A DNA stretch of 54,145 nucleotides, taken from Rosenbergiella australiborealis. GTDB taxonomy: Bacteria > Pseudomonadota > Gammaproteobacteria > Enterobacterales > Enterobacteriaceae. The stretch spans positions 1-54,145 of the forward strand of contig NZ_JABBFO010000015.1 of NCBI RefSeq assembly GCF_018494035.1. The letters are read 5' to 3'. This document shows, piece after piece, positions 34,197 through 42,308 of this stretch (positions within the stretch are counted from its first letter, which is position 1; each line of letters starts with the position of its first letter). The position numbers were made by a program, and so were the translations under genes. The notes under the pieces were generated by a model. The model saw only the letters and a program-made list of their open reading frames with translations. It ran no database searches and had not been told where the DNA came from.

Positions 34197-35041
34197 TATC
34201 GTTTTCCTTCTATATTAATTACAGCTTGCATATTTGTCAGGAATGGGCGAAAGCCGAATTTATTAAATCTTTGTAGAACAAACCATATTCTGAAGAATTG
34301 AAACTGATTGAATTTTTGCTTGCGTATATCACTAACATCCAGACCAAAATGGTCCTGACCTGTGAATCTGACATTTTCTTTCCAACTATGATCATTAACA
34401 TCCAGGCGGAGAATTTCGATTTTTGTTGCATAAACATCGTGGATGGTAATTCCCATTCCATTAATTTTATCAAGTAGTAAAGAGTCAAATTTTGGCAGTA
34501 TAGAATCTTTGAGGGCGCTCGCAAGTTTTTCTAATTTATTATGCGGGAAGCCTTTATTATTATAGTCAATGAATAATCCTATATTATCGTGTAAAACTGT
34601 CTTAGTTTGCCTTGTGGCATAGTCAGAATGCAACTTGTCCCGATAAGCTATATCCAACTGTGGATTATGGAAATCTAATCCTCGTGAAAGCTGCAAATTC
34701 CTTAGCATCTGATTGATTAAATATCTGTGCGGGCCAATGAAAGAAAAGGGGAGCGATGTAACCTGCATTTCCTCGAATAATAGCTGCGCGCATTGCTGGA
34801 CACTCAGCTTATCGCCACGGTGAATGCCACCATAAGTTCCTGCGAACCTTGATTGCGGATTATCAAATGCTGTTAGTCGGGTTAGGGTATAGGGCTCAAC
34901 CACATTCGATATGTTGTTAAGCCCAAACTCTTTTCTGAGTCTGTCTTCCGGGATGTCGCCATAACGCATATCGTCCGTAGAAAAATCATTGAAACGGCGC
35001 TTGGTCGTGAAGATCGTTAAAGGAAATAATGCATTGCTCAC
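34196..35041 (-). CDS. DUF3289 family protein, candidate effector
   Basis: A 281-residue protein of the DUF3289 (YPO3983-like) family, recognised by FPLTIFTTKRRFNDFS, DDMRYGDIPEDRLRKEFGL, PYTLTRLTAFDNPQS and the mid-protein FIGPHRYLINQML. The start is GTG, with GGAG nine bases upstream. It is followed with one base overlap by a DUF943 gene. The family is widespread in Yersinia and Erwiniaceae, often near secretion or toxin genes; its activity is unproven. It is intact here although its partner is frameshifted. No secretion gene is in the window. Confidence 0.75.
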   Translation of the reverse strand: MSNALFPLTIFTTKRRFNDFSTDDMRYGDIPEDRLRKEFGLNNISNVVEPYTLTRLTAFDNPQSRFAGTYGGIHRGDKLSVQQCAQLLFEEMQVTSLPFSFIGPHRYLINQMLRNLQLSRGLDFHNPQLDIAYRDKLHSDYATRQTKTVLHDNIGLFIDYNNKGFPHNKLEKLASALKDSILPKFDSLLLDKINGMGITIHDVYATKIEILRLDVNDHSWKENVRFTGQDHFGLDVSDIRKQKFNQFQFFRIWFVLQRFNKFGFRPFLTNMQAVINIEGKR

Positions 35042-35111
35042 TGGGGGTACTCCGTTACCTGGTTATCGCAATTATATTCCAATGGGTTATGAAAGCATAC
35101 TTTGCTGAAAT

Positions 35112-35207
35112 TCACTGAACGATCTTCATATCTGGACTGATTGTTCCGCTGCTTTTCCCTGATCCATTCAATAGATTACCGCCATCAAATCCGATATGTT
35201 TACTCAT
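35112..35207 (-). CDS. Short 31-residue open frame upstream of the DUF3289 gene
   Basis: A frame reading MSKHIGFDGGNLLNGSGKSS and ending PDMKIVQ, 70 bases upstream of the DUF3289 start on the same strand. Its glycine/serine-rich, well-formed sequence looks protein-like, and it might be the N-terminus of a longer gene that has been cut short. The ribosome binding site is weak. I do not recognise it. Confidence 0.3.
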   Translation of the reverse strand: MSKHIGFDGGNLLNGSGKSSGTISPDMKIVQ

Positions 35208-35250
35208 AACATATCAAAGGGATAAGTAAAGCCAGAAGGATAGATACCTC

Positions 35251-35521
35251 ATGACCAACGTGGAGATCGCCTGCGCTGTTAATGAGTGGTTCAACATTGA
35301 AAATTACAGTGTGCTTAAGGATTTGACAGTAGAACAACTTTTTCAAGAGATTGAAAACCCCTACCTCATAGGGAAGGCTCGCATTATCTGAAGGAAGCCG
35401 GGGTAAATAACGAAGGGTTGATGCTGGTTCAAATTAATCTGGCAGAAACATCACCCGAAGAAATCATCAATTACCTGAAAGTCATGGTGCCTGAGTGGAA
35501 AGAACAACTACAGGCTCCTTA
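35251..35521 (+). pseudogene. Small unrecognised gene broken by a frameshift
   Basis: The frame starts at ATG 35251 after a GAAGGA box and reads VNEWFNIENYSVLKDLTVEQ before stopping at 35389-35391. The continuation, in another frame, reads SHYLKEAGVNNEGLMLVQIN and ends VPEWKEQLQAP at 35521. Together they would make a helical protein of about 90 residues. No family was recognised with confidence. It sits between the DUF3289 pair and the colicin remnant, within the damaged accessory block. Confidence 0.4.
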
Positions 35522-35623
35522 GCCTCCAGCCAGAGATTTTCGCTTTGGGGTCAGCAACCTCAAGAGAATACTCGATTACAACATCATTCCCATCATGGAT
35601 TTGCTGTTCTGGGCGCAGTATGA

Positions 35624-36210
35624 AGAGGTCAGGATTGGTATGCTGCAACTGACCAGCTTTTCTGGACGCCGGACAGTTCAGGTGTCAATGTTCCTTCAAA
35701 TACAGACAACCAGAACCCGGTAAGGATACCAAACCCGGTAGTTGTTGATCCGTTGCCGGAAAATACCAGTATTGAGGCCACAACCAGCACTACGCCGGAG
35801 GAAAAGAATTTTGCGGATTACATTCTTGTTCTGCCTATATCGGATATTCCTCCGATTTATATATATCTGCGAAACAATTCCGGTCAGGTAACGGGTAAAG
35901 GCCAGAAGGTTAGTAGTATTTGGTTGTCGGATGCTAACACGGGGAATGGTTCTCCGGTTCCAAGTCAGATAGCAGATAAGCTACGAGGGCGAACCTTTGA
36001 AAATTTTGACCAGTTCCGCAAGGCTTTTTGGTGGAGGTTTCAAAAGATCCTGAGCTTTCAAATCAGTTCCGGGGGAGTAACAAACTTCATATACGCAATG
36101 GAAACTCCCCTTTCACACGGGAACAGGATCGTGCTGGAGGAAGAGAACGCTATGAAATCCATCATATTATTCCAATAAGTAAAGGTGGAGAGGTTTATAA
36201 TGTCGATAAT
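35624..36210 (+). pseudogene. Colicin/S-type pyocin HNH DNase, remnant
   Basis: The frame has the end of a pyocin/colicin translocation region (FADYILVLPISDIPPIYIYL) and then the start of the DNase domain: [40 protein letters not shown]. One base is missing at about 36030, after which the other frame continues [46 protein letters not shown]. This follows the colicin E9-type HNH nuclease closely, but the last two metal-binding histidines (…RHI-x-IH) are gone, because a deletion joins NVDN directly to the immunity protein start. No receptor-binding domain is present upstream. It cannot be an active DNase. Confidence 0.75.
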
Positions 36211-36468
36211 ATGGGTGATAAAAAAATATTATCTGATTATACAGAAAGCGAATTCTTAGATTTAGTTCGTAAAATTTATAATGCCGAAGGGCCAACAGAA
36301 GAGGACGATAATCGTCGAGTTAGGGAGTTTAGACGACTTGCTGAACATCCATCAGGTTCCGACCTTATCTTCTATCCAGAGGATGGGAAAGATGATAGTC
36401 CAGAAGGCGTTGTTCAGGAAGTAAAACAATGGCGTCAGGCCAATGGTAAATCGGGTTTTAAAAATTAG
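36211..36468 (+). CDS. Colicin DNase immunity protein (Im2/Im7/Im8/Im9 family)
   Basis: An 85-residue protein matching Im9-type immunity proteins (86 residues) throughout: [55 protein letters not shown]. These proteins bind the colicin DNase exosite and block it. ATG 36211 coincides with the natural Im N-terminus ([12 protein letters not shown]). A deletion has removed the toxin end and the intergenic region, so the gene is now in frame with the toxin remnant and its own ribosome binding site is lost; the nearest GGAG is 18 bases away. It could be produced as a fusion tail or poorly on its own, conferring orphan immunity. Confidence 0.8.
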   Translation: MGDKKILSDYTESEFLDLVRKIYNAEGPTEEDDNRRVREFRRLAEHPSGSDLIFYPEDGKDDSPEGVVQEVKQWRQANGKSGFKN

Positions 36469-36587
36469 CCTCTGTTCGCATAAATGAGTATGTCTCCGTG
36501 TAATTTACCAGCAAAAGGGTGTGGCTTCGAGTGGTTTTTAATAGACGGGAGTAGACAAGCTTGAAGGGCTAACCCATTGATAGAAAG

Positions 36588-36616
36588 CAAAAAACCAGAC
36601 GTCAGTAGACATCTGG
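36588..36616 (-). terminator. Terminator of the third tRNA-Asn gene
   Basis: On the minus strand, arms CCAGATGTC/GACGTCTGG with loop TACT are followed by a T run. It is nearly the same sequence as the terminator of the first copy. Confidence 0.8.
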
Positions 36617-36627
36617 TTTCTTAAATT

Positions 36628-36703
36628 TGGCTCCTCTGACTGGACTCGAACCAGTGACATACGGATTAACAGTCCGCCGTTCTACCGACTGAACTACAGA
36701 GGA
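36628..36703 (-). tRNA. tRNA-Asn (GTT), copy 3
   Basis: A 76-base tRNA, identical to copy 2, anticodon GTT with encoded CCA. Its downstream flank (36571-36627) resembles that of copy 1 and its upstream flank that of copy 2. Confidence 0.97.
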
Positions 36704-36724
36704 ATTGTCCTGAAGACGGGGCAG

Positions 36725-36753
36725 ATAATAGCGCCCCGCCTAAAGCTTGTCAA
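36725..36753 (-). promoter_or_regulatory. Sigma70 promoter of tRNA-Asn copy 3
   Basis: Minus-strand TTGACA (36748-36753), a 17-base spacer and TATTAT (36725-36730), with a GC-rich CTGCCCC discriminator. Confidence 0.8.
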
Positions 36754-36827
36754 AGCTGTTTTTCGATTTTGCCGTTTGACTGCTGATAAAAGAGTCAATT
36801 CAACGACTTTCATCTTCTTTGGTATGG

Positions 36828-37697
36828 CTACAGCGCCTGCGCGCGTAGTTTCGCTGCGCCATAATAGTTGATGGCTACGGCTACGGCAATCAATGCGCAA
36901 CCGGCGAGTAAGCGTATAACCGGGACATCACTTCCCCAAAAAAGCAGGTTAATCACTAGCCCAATCGGAACATGCAGCTCATTAAAAATGGCTAAGGCAG
37001 TTACGCTAACCTGTGTACTGCCTTTTGCTAACCAAAGGCTACCTAATGCTGTGGCGATAAGACCTAAATACACCAGCAAGCCCCATTGCAATGACGTGTG
37101 AGGTAATTGTGCCGTATTGCCAAATAGGGCGAAGAGAATGGCGGAGATAATCACAGCGCCTAAGAAAAAGTGTCCCAGCAATTTTGGCATCGTTAAATCG
37201 GGGCGGCGGCTCAGCAGTAAGCGGCGACAAATAACTTGCCCGGCAGCGAAGGTTGCATTGGCAAGTTGTAAAATCCAGAAACCCCGCCAAAAATCGCCTG
37301 TTAACCCGTGGTAGTGAATAACCATACCACCGGATACCGCGAAGAGCGCCGCAAGAAGTGTCCACGGGTTCCATTGACGATCCAACGCATTATTAATGAG
37401 ACCGATATAAAGTGGGGTGAGGGTCGTGAAGAGTAGCATTTCTGGGACGGTTAATAGTCGAAAGCTCTGGTAAGCTAACGCATAAGTAATCCCAAATTGG
37501 AGCGCTCCACATACCCATAAACCGACAATCAGGCGAGTCGGTAAGCCTCGCCATTTCATCATCGGTACAAAGACGATGGCTGCAATAAGTGTTCGGATAA
37601 ATACAGAGAAAAAACCATCTACATGCCCGGCAAGGATATGTCCCGTCAGACTAAATGAAGACCCCCATAATAGGGTCACCGCTAACATATACCACAC
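36828..37697 (-). CDS. EamA/DMT-family transporter, YigM-like
   Basis: A 289-residue inner-membrane protein with ten predicted membrane segments in two EamA repeats. It resembles E. coli YigM (BioP), a biotin importer: HILAGHVDGFFSVFIRT, LTVPEMLLFTTLTPLYI, LPHTSLQWGLLVYLG and FNELHVPIGLVINL line up with it. So biotin or a related carboxylate is a reasonable substrate guess. The reading frame opens with GTG at 37697; an ATG at 37688 is also possible, and neither has a good ribosome binding site. It is transcribed toward tRNA-Asn copy 3. Confidence 0.75.
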   Translation of the reverse strand: MWYMLAVTLLWGSSFSLTGHILAGHVDGFFSVFIRTLIAAIVFVPMMKWRGLPTRLIVGLWVCGALQFGITYALAYQSFRLLTVPEMLLFTTLTPLYIGLINNALDRQWNPWTLLAALFAVSGGMVIHYHGLTGDFWRGFWILQLANATFAAGQVICRRLLLSRRPDLTMPKLLGHFFLGAVIISAILFALFGNTAQLPHTSLQWGLLVYLGLIATALGSLWLAKGSTQVSVTALAIFNELHVPIGLVINLLFWGSDVPVIRLLAGCALIAVAVAINYYGAAKLRAQAL

Positions 37698-37720
37698 GAT
37701 AATTAAACCTTAACAAAGTG

Positions 37721-37744
37721 TGACCCGCGAAAGCGTGCGGGTCA
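37721..37744 (-). terminator. Terminator after the 37764-38426 gene
   Basis: Stem TGACCCGC/GCGGGTCA with an eight-base loop lies 20 bases beyond the stop codon of the membrane-protein gene. The T tract is weak. Confidence 0.6.
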
Positions 37745-37763
37745 TCAAGAGGAGTGAAATCCG

Positions 37764-38426
37764 TTAATCGGAAGGCTGAGTCTCGCCGGGCATCACTTCT
37801 TGCGACGCCTTCAATAATTGAATATCTAGCATTACGTAGACCATTGTACTGATAAACAGTGAGATTACGCTGCCAATCACGCCGCTGGTCGTAAAGGTGA
37901 AGAAGTTATACAGCACCCCCCAGGTGATACAGACAAATAGCGCTAGCAGACTTTGTGTGTTGGTATGGGAATAGTTTTGCGGGCCACGATTGAGTGCAGC
38001 AATATAATGACTGAGTTGCTGACCGGTTTGTGTTTCAAGTTTGCTGATAGCTGTCTGCCAGCTCAGGTTACGACGCCACGCACGGCGGGTTGAGAAGAAA
38101 AATAGCACGGAAATAAAAAAGCCGGAAAACGAAATTAAGACGGGAATGGCCTCAATGGCATAGTGCAAATTATAACGGGTAAAATTGGCCGGTAGGGTAG
38201 GGAGCGTTAAGGAAGCCCCGAGCATTAAATACAGAAACATAAATAAGCACATATAAGATCGGGTACGCTTATCGGCTAAATGATCTTCATGGCGAAGCTG
38301 TTGGCGCGCGACACTAAGTAACTGCTCGCTGCGTGCGGCCTGTTCATTGTCTTGGTGAGGGGGCGCGGCAAACAGCAAATCGCTCTCGGGCAGTTGAGTA
38401 GATTTCGGTATATTCATAGGGCTCAT
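37764..38426 (-). CDS. Unknown four-helix membrane protein
   Basis: A 220-residue protein that I do not recognise. The first 50 residues are polar and charged (likely cytoplasmic). Two hydrophobic segments follow around 58-80 and 92-112, then a basic loop (STRRAWRRNLSW) and another pair around 160-210. The C-terminus is polar. It is a single gene, between a YigM-like transporter and shiA on the same strand, with its own hairpin terminator. The start at 38426 has only a weak ribosome binding site; the ATG at 38417 is an alternative. No function is proposed. Confidence 0.6.
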   Translation of the reverse strand: MSPMNIPKSTQLPESDLLFAAPPHQDNEQAARSEQLLSVARQQLRHEDHLADKRTRSYMCLFMFLYLMLGASLTLPTLPANFTRYNLHYAIEAIPVLISFSGFFISVLFFFSTRRAWRRNLSWQTAISKLETQTGQQLSHYIAALNRGPQNYSHTNTQSLLALFVCITWGVLYNFFTFTTSGVIGSVISLFISTMVYVMLDIQLLKASQEVMPGETQPSD

Positions 38427-38508
38427 TGTTATCTCGATTAAGGGGATAATTCGGCATTTCGTTATCTTAGCAAACGGACAGCCAATCAGGTTATCCGTAT
38501 TCGCATGA

Positions 38509-39810
38509 TTACTTCACGATTGAATTTTTTTTCACAAAACTGACAGTGATCAGTGAAAGCACACAACCCAAGGTTAGGTAGAGGGCAACGCCATGCCAAC
38601 TTCCGCTATTGAGGCTGACTAAGCCTGCGGCGATAAATGGTGTAAAACCACCACCTACCACACTGGCCACTTGATAACCGACGCCGGCACCGCTGTATCG
38701 GTACCGTTCCCCGAACATCTCAGTAAACATCGGTTGCTGCACACACACCACCATGTCGTGCGCAACGTTGGCCAGTAGAAGAGAAAATAAGATGATGGGC
38801 AGTGTTAGCCCTTGCTCAAGCGCCATAAAGAATGGCCAAGCACTGATAGCGCCTAAAAGCGCGCCGATAACGTAAATACGACGACGTCCAAAACGGTCAG
38901 CCAACCAAGCAAAACAAGGTATGGTGAGGCAACTCACGCCACCTACGAGCAAACCAATGGACAGAAAAAGTTCACGCGGAAGACCGAGATTTTGTGTGGA
39001 ATAATTTAGAGCAAAGGTGGTCACGATATACATCGTTAATAACTCGCATAAACGTAACCCTATAATTAAAAAGAAAGCTGAAGGGTGACGCACTATGGCT
39101 TCTAACACCGGTAAACGGGATGGCGCTGGTGTATCGGTGATTGTCGGTGAGTCTTCAATACCGGTTCGTAACCATAATGTAATGGCCACTAAGATTGCAC
39201 TGAGTAAAAAGGGAATACGCCACCCCCAGCTGGCAAACTGCGCTTCACTGGTAAGGTAACTAATAAGACTGACTGAGCCTGTGGCTAGCAGCAACCCAAC
39301 ACCGTAGCCCATTTGTACGCCGCTGCTGTAAAAGGCTTTACGGTGCTTGGGGGCATGTTCTACCGCGAGGAGCGCGGCTCCTCCCCATTCCCCGCCGACG
39401 GCGAAACCTTGGATAGCTCGTAGGGTGACTAATAATATTGGCGACCACCAACCTAAGCTGGCAAAAGAGGGAAGAAGGCCAATACCGGCGGTTGCTATTC
39501 CCATTAACCACACAGTAATGATTAACATTTTCTTATGGCCTAAGCGATCGCCAAAATGACCAAACACAACTCCACCCAGAGGGCGAAATAAAAAACCGAC
39601 ACCGAAGGTTGCGAAGGCAACCAAGGTTCCCATCGCGGGACTAATTTGTGGAAAAAATTGGTGATTAAAGACTAATGCGGCAGTTATGCCATATAATAAA
39701 AAATCATACCAATCGACGACAGCCCCTGCAAAACTCCCCCAAGCGGCGCGTTTGGCTTGAGAGAGGGAAGAGGCATGGCGATGGTTTGGAACGTTACTAT
39801 TTGCTTGCAT
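38509..39810 (-). CDS. shiA: Shikimate transporter, MFS family
   Basis: A 433-residue metabolite:H+ symporter of the MHS branch of the major facilitator superfamily, with 12 membrane segments. AAWGSFAGAVVDWYDFLLYG, FRPLGGVVFGHFGDRLGHKK and GFAVGGEWGGAALLAVEHAP are the family signatures. It follows E. coli ShiA (438 residues) over its whole length. shiA lies next to amn in E. coli; here they are separated by the accessory block and other genes but in the same neighbourhood. It imports shikimate, a plant-derived precursor of aromatic amino acids. Confidence 0.88.
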   Translation of the reverse strand: MQANSNVPNHRHASSLSQAKRAAWGSFAGAVVDWYDFLLYGITAALVFNHQFFPQISPAMGTLVAFATFGVGFLFRPLGGVVFGHFGDRLGHKKMLIITVWLMGIATAGIGLLPSFASLGWWSPILLVTLRAIQGFAVGGEWGGAALLAVEHAPKHRKAFYSSGVQMGYGVGLLLATGSVSLISYLTSEAQFASWGWRIPFLLSAILVAITLWLRTGIEDSPTITDTPAPSRLPVLEAIVRHPSAFFLIIGLRLCELLTMYIVTTFALNYSTQNLGLPRELFLSIGLLVGGVSCLTIPCFAWLADRFGRRRIYVIGALLGAISAWPFFMALEQGLTLPIILFSLLLANVAHDMVVCVQQPMFTEMFGERYRYSGAGVGYQVASVVGGGFTPFIAAGLVSLNSGSWHGVALYLTLGCVLSLITVSFVKKNSIVK

Positions 39811-39988
39811 AATGGTCTGTATTTTCCACGACGACGCGTTTTTTATTGGCGGACAAATGATACTGAGTTCTCATTGAAAAACAATCGACAGATACTGGCT
39901 TTACGTGGTGTTTTCGCGCAGCAGTGGCAGGATTCCGTGAATTGTGTAAAGTTAATGGAATAATTATTACGATAAAACGAGGGAAGTT

Positions 39989-40264
39989 ATGCCGAGTATA
40001 CGCCTGACGGTGACCCGTCTTTATGCCTTGCAAGATGAGCGGATGGTGGCAAGTAAAGCAACCGCTAAGATCTATGTGGGTGAAGAGTGTGTTGCCACTG
40101 AAGAGATATCGGGATTGACCGAGACGCCAGTCTATAAATATATCCATCATGCCTTTCCGGCAGGAAGACCAATTCGTATTGAGTGGGATACGCCGGGTTT
40201 TGCTGATATGACAGCGGTTGAGGAAAATACCTGTTCATGTTGTCAAGATAGTCCGATTCTCTAA
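39989..40264 (+). CDS. Small unknown protein upstream of yedI
   Basis: A 91-residue, mostly beta-strand-like soluble protein with a strong ribosome binding site (GAGGGAAG). It ends in a CSCC cluster ([13 protein letters not shown]), which could bind metal or act in redox chemistry, but that is a guess. It is read in the same direction as yedI and ends 22 bases before the yedI start, so both are probably co-transcribed. No family was recognised. Confidence 0.6.
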   Translation: MPSIRLTVTRLYALQDERMVASKATAKIYVGEECVATEEISGLTETPVYKYIHHAFPAGRPIRIEWDTPGFADMTAVEENTCSCCQDSPIL

Positions 40265-40286
40265 CGCGACTGATAAGGACCCGACT

Positions 40287-41225
40287 GTGGCTGGAACGAG
40301 TTTATTTGCATTATTAGACGATATTTCTACCTTACTCGATGATGTATCGGTGATGGGAAAAGTTGCGGCCAAAAAAACGGCTGGTGTGCTGGGTGATGAT
40401 CTCTCGTTAAATGCCCAACAAGTCAGTGGCGTTAAGGCCAATCGAGAATTGCCAGTAGTATGGGGAGTGGCTAAAGGCTCCTTACTTAATAAGGTGATTT
40501 TAGTTCCTCTCGCGCTGTTGATTTCAGCCTTTGTGCCTTGGTTAATTACGCCATTACTGATGCTTGGTGGGGCCTACCTCTGTTTTGAGGGTATCGAAAA
40601 AGTCTTGGATTGGCTTTTTCCTGAAAAAGATAAAAAGAGCCCTGAAGCGCGCCAAGCACGCTTAGCCAAACTGAGCGAGGAAGATGCGGCGAAGTATGAG
40701 AAAGATAAAATCAAAGGGGCGGTGCGTACTGATTTTATCCTCTCGGCGGAGATTGTGACGTTAACCTTAGGTATCGTTTCACACGCGCCGCTGCTTAATC
40801 AAATTATTATCATGGCGGGTATCGCTTTACTGGTGACCGTTGGGGTATATGGCCTTGTGGGTATCATCGTTAAAATCGATGATGCCGGTTATTGGTTAGA
40901 AGTCCGTAAAAATGTGCTGGCACAAGCGTTGGGTAAGTTCTTGCTCCTCTTAGCCCCCAAACTGATGAAATGTTTATCGGTTGTCGGCACGCTGGCGATG
41001 TTTTTGGTTGGCGGTGGTATCTTGATCCACGGTTGGCCGTGGCTCCATCACGGGATCGCTCATATCACCCATTCCTTGGCGCTTGTTTTGCCTGCGGGTT
41101 TAAACAGCCTCGCAGAAAGTGTCCTGTCAAATATTGGCAGCCTGCTGGTGGGCGCGATTCTTGGTGCTTTGGTCTTGGCGGGCGTCAGAATGATCATGGC
41201 CCCTTTTTCCGGTAAGAAGGCCTAG
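40287..41225 (+). CDS. yedI: DUF808 inner-membrane protein YedI
   Basis: A 312-residue membrane protein matching E. coli YedI (DUF808): [52 protein letters not shown] and [20 protein letters not shown]. Function is unknown in E. coli. The frame is open further upstream, but GTG 40287, with AAGGA seven bases ahead, starts exactly at the conserved N-terminus ([12 protein letters not shown]), so I place the start there. It is convergent with fliR, only 18 bases away, and no clear terminator separates them. Confidence 0.88.
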   Translation: MAGTSLFALLDDISTLLDDVSVMGKVAAKKTAGVLGDDLSLNAQQVSGVKANRELPVVWGVAKGSLLNKVILVPLALLISAFVPWLITPLLMLGGAYLCFEGIEKVLDWLFPEKDKKSPEARQARLAKLSEEDAAKYEKDKIKGAVRTDFILSAEIVTLTLGIVSHAPLLNQIIIMAGIALLVTVGVYGLVGIIVKIDDAGYWLEVRKNVLAQALGKFLLLLAPKLMKCLSVVGTLAMFLVGGGILIHGWPWLHHGIAHITHSLALVLPAGLNSLAESVLSNIGSLLVGAILGALVLAGVRMIMAPFSGKKA

Positions 41226-41243
41226 CGCCCACTTACCGCGTTG

Positions 41244-42020
41244 TTATGCCGTACTGACTAGAGTAAAAAGCCGCTGGTCAATCACTTGCATGATGTGTTG
41301 CACGCTCTCTAACAGTAACGGCATGCTTAGATACAGTGCATAAATCCCGATAAGTAGTGTCAGAGGAAAGCCAATTACAAAGGCAGAGAACTGGGGTGTC
41401 ATACGGTTTAATAGCCCCAGCGCAATATTGACGGCGAGCAAGGTAAAGATCAGTGGAAGAGAGAGTTGTAATGCGTGTAAAAATATCCACTTGCCAAGTT
41501 CCACAACGCCAAAAAAACGCGCGGTTAACGAATCGGTTGCAGTATAAGGAAGATGTTCAAACGACTCAGCGAGATGCTCGATCATCCATAAAATCCCTCC
41601 GGTGTTCACAAATAAAAGTAGGCTGAAATAGGCCAGTAATCGTGAGACAACAGAGAGTGAACTGTGGCTAGCCGCGTCAAAAAAGGAAGCAAAAGAGAGC
41701 CCCATTTGTAGCGCGACCACTTCTCCTGCTAAGCGCACCGCGGCAAAGATACATTGCATACTGACACCCAGTGCTGCACCAATAACACACTGATTGATGA
41801 GTAATAACCCCCCTTGTACAGAAAAAAGCGTAATCTGCGTATCAGGATGGGAGAGTGCCAGCAGAAAGCTTAATAACATGGCTAACGCTACTCGTAGACG
41901 GACACTGACTGACTTTTCAGAGAACAAGGGCGCAGAGAAAAAGAACGCAACTATTCGGCAAAAGGGCAGGAAAAAGTGCGGCAATCGATCAAGCAGAGTT
42001 GTTAGGCTGAGAAGGTCCAT
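41244..42020 (-). CDS. fliR: Flagellar export apparatus protein FliR
   Basis: A 258-residue inner-membrane component of the flagellar type III export gate, with five to six hydrophobic segments. It assembles with FliP and FliQ in the basal body core. Motifs such as RIVAFFFSAPLFSEKSVSVRLR and MTPQFSAFVIGFPLTLLIG identify it. It is the last gene of the fliLMNOPQR unit; the start lies one base after the fliQ stop. Confidence 0.93.
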   Translation of the reverse strand: MDLLSLTTLLDRLPHFFLPFCRIVAFFFSAPLFSEKSVSVRLRVALAMLLSFLLALSHPDTQITLFSVQGGLLLINQCVIGAALGVSMQCIFAAVRLAGEVVALQMGLSFASFFDAASHSSLSVVSRLLAYFSLLLFVNTGGILWMIEHLAESFEHLPYTATDSLTARFFGVVELGKWIFLHALQLSLPLIFTLLAVNIALGLLNRMTPQFSAFVIGFPLTLLIGIYALYLSMPLLLESVQHIMQVIDQRLFTLVSTA

Positions 42021-42021
42021 A

Positions 42022-42291
42022 CTAACCGACCCATTGTGGGAAAGCGGTGAGGATAGACCTGAGGTAATCGGTCATAGTGGTGAGCATCCACGGTCCGCTC
42101 ACCAGCAGTGCTGTGATCACCGCGATAATTTTCGGAATAAACGAGAGCGTTTGCTCGTTCACTTGAGTCGCTGCTTGTAACAGACTAATGATTAACCCCG
42201 TGATCAGTGCGGCAAGCAACGGAGGCGCTGCAAGCCATAAAGTGACTTGCATCGCGGTTTGACCTAGGGTGGTAATTACTTCCGGTGTCAT
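42022..42291 (-). CDS. fliQ: Flagellar export apparatus protein FliQ
   Basis: An 89-residue export-gate protein with two membrane hairpin segments (LWLAAPPLLAALITGLIISL and the second around SFIPKIIAVITALL). LQAATQVNEQTLSFIPKI is the family hallmark. Two ATGs are adjacent (42294 and 42291); I choose 42291 because it gives the usual 89-residue protein. GAGG lies eight bases upstream of it. Confidence 0.93.
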   Translation of the reverse strand: MTPEVITTLGQTAMQVTLWLAAPPLLAALITGLIISLLQAATQVNEQTLSFIPKIIAVITALLVSGPWMLTTMTDYLRSILTAFPQWVG

Positions 42292-42308
42292 CATCCTGAC
42301 CTCGTAAC

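Noticed and set aside
35510-35680. Minus-strand peptide reading DGNDVVIEYSLEVADPKAKI
   Set aside because: Appears protein-like but overlaps plus-strand remnants and has no start; cannot be assigned.
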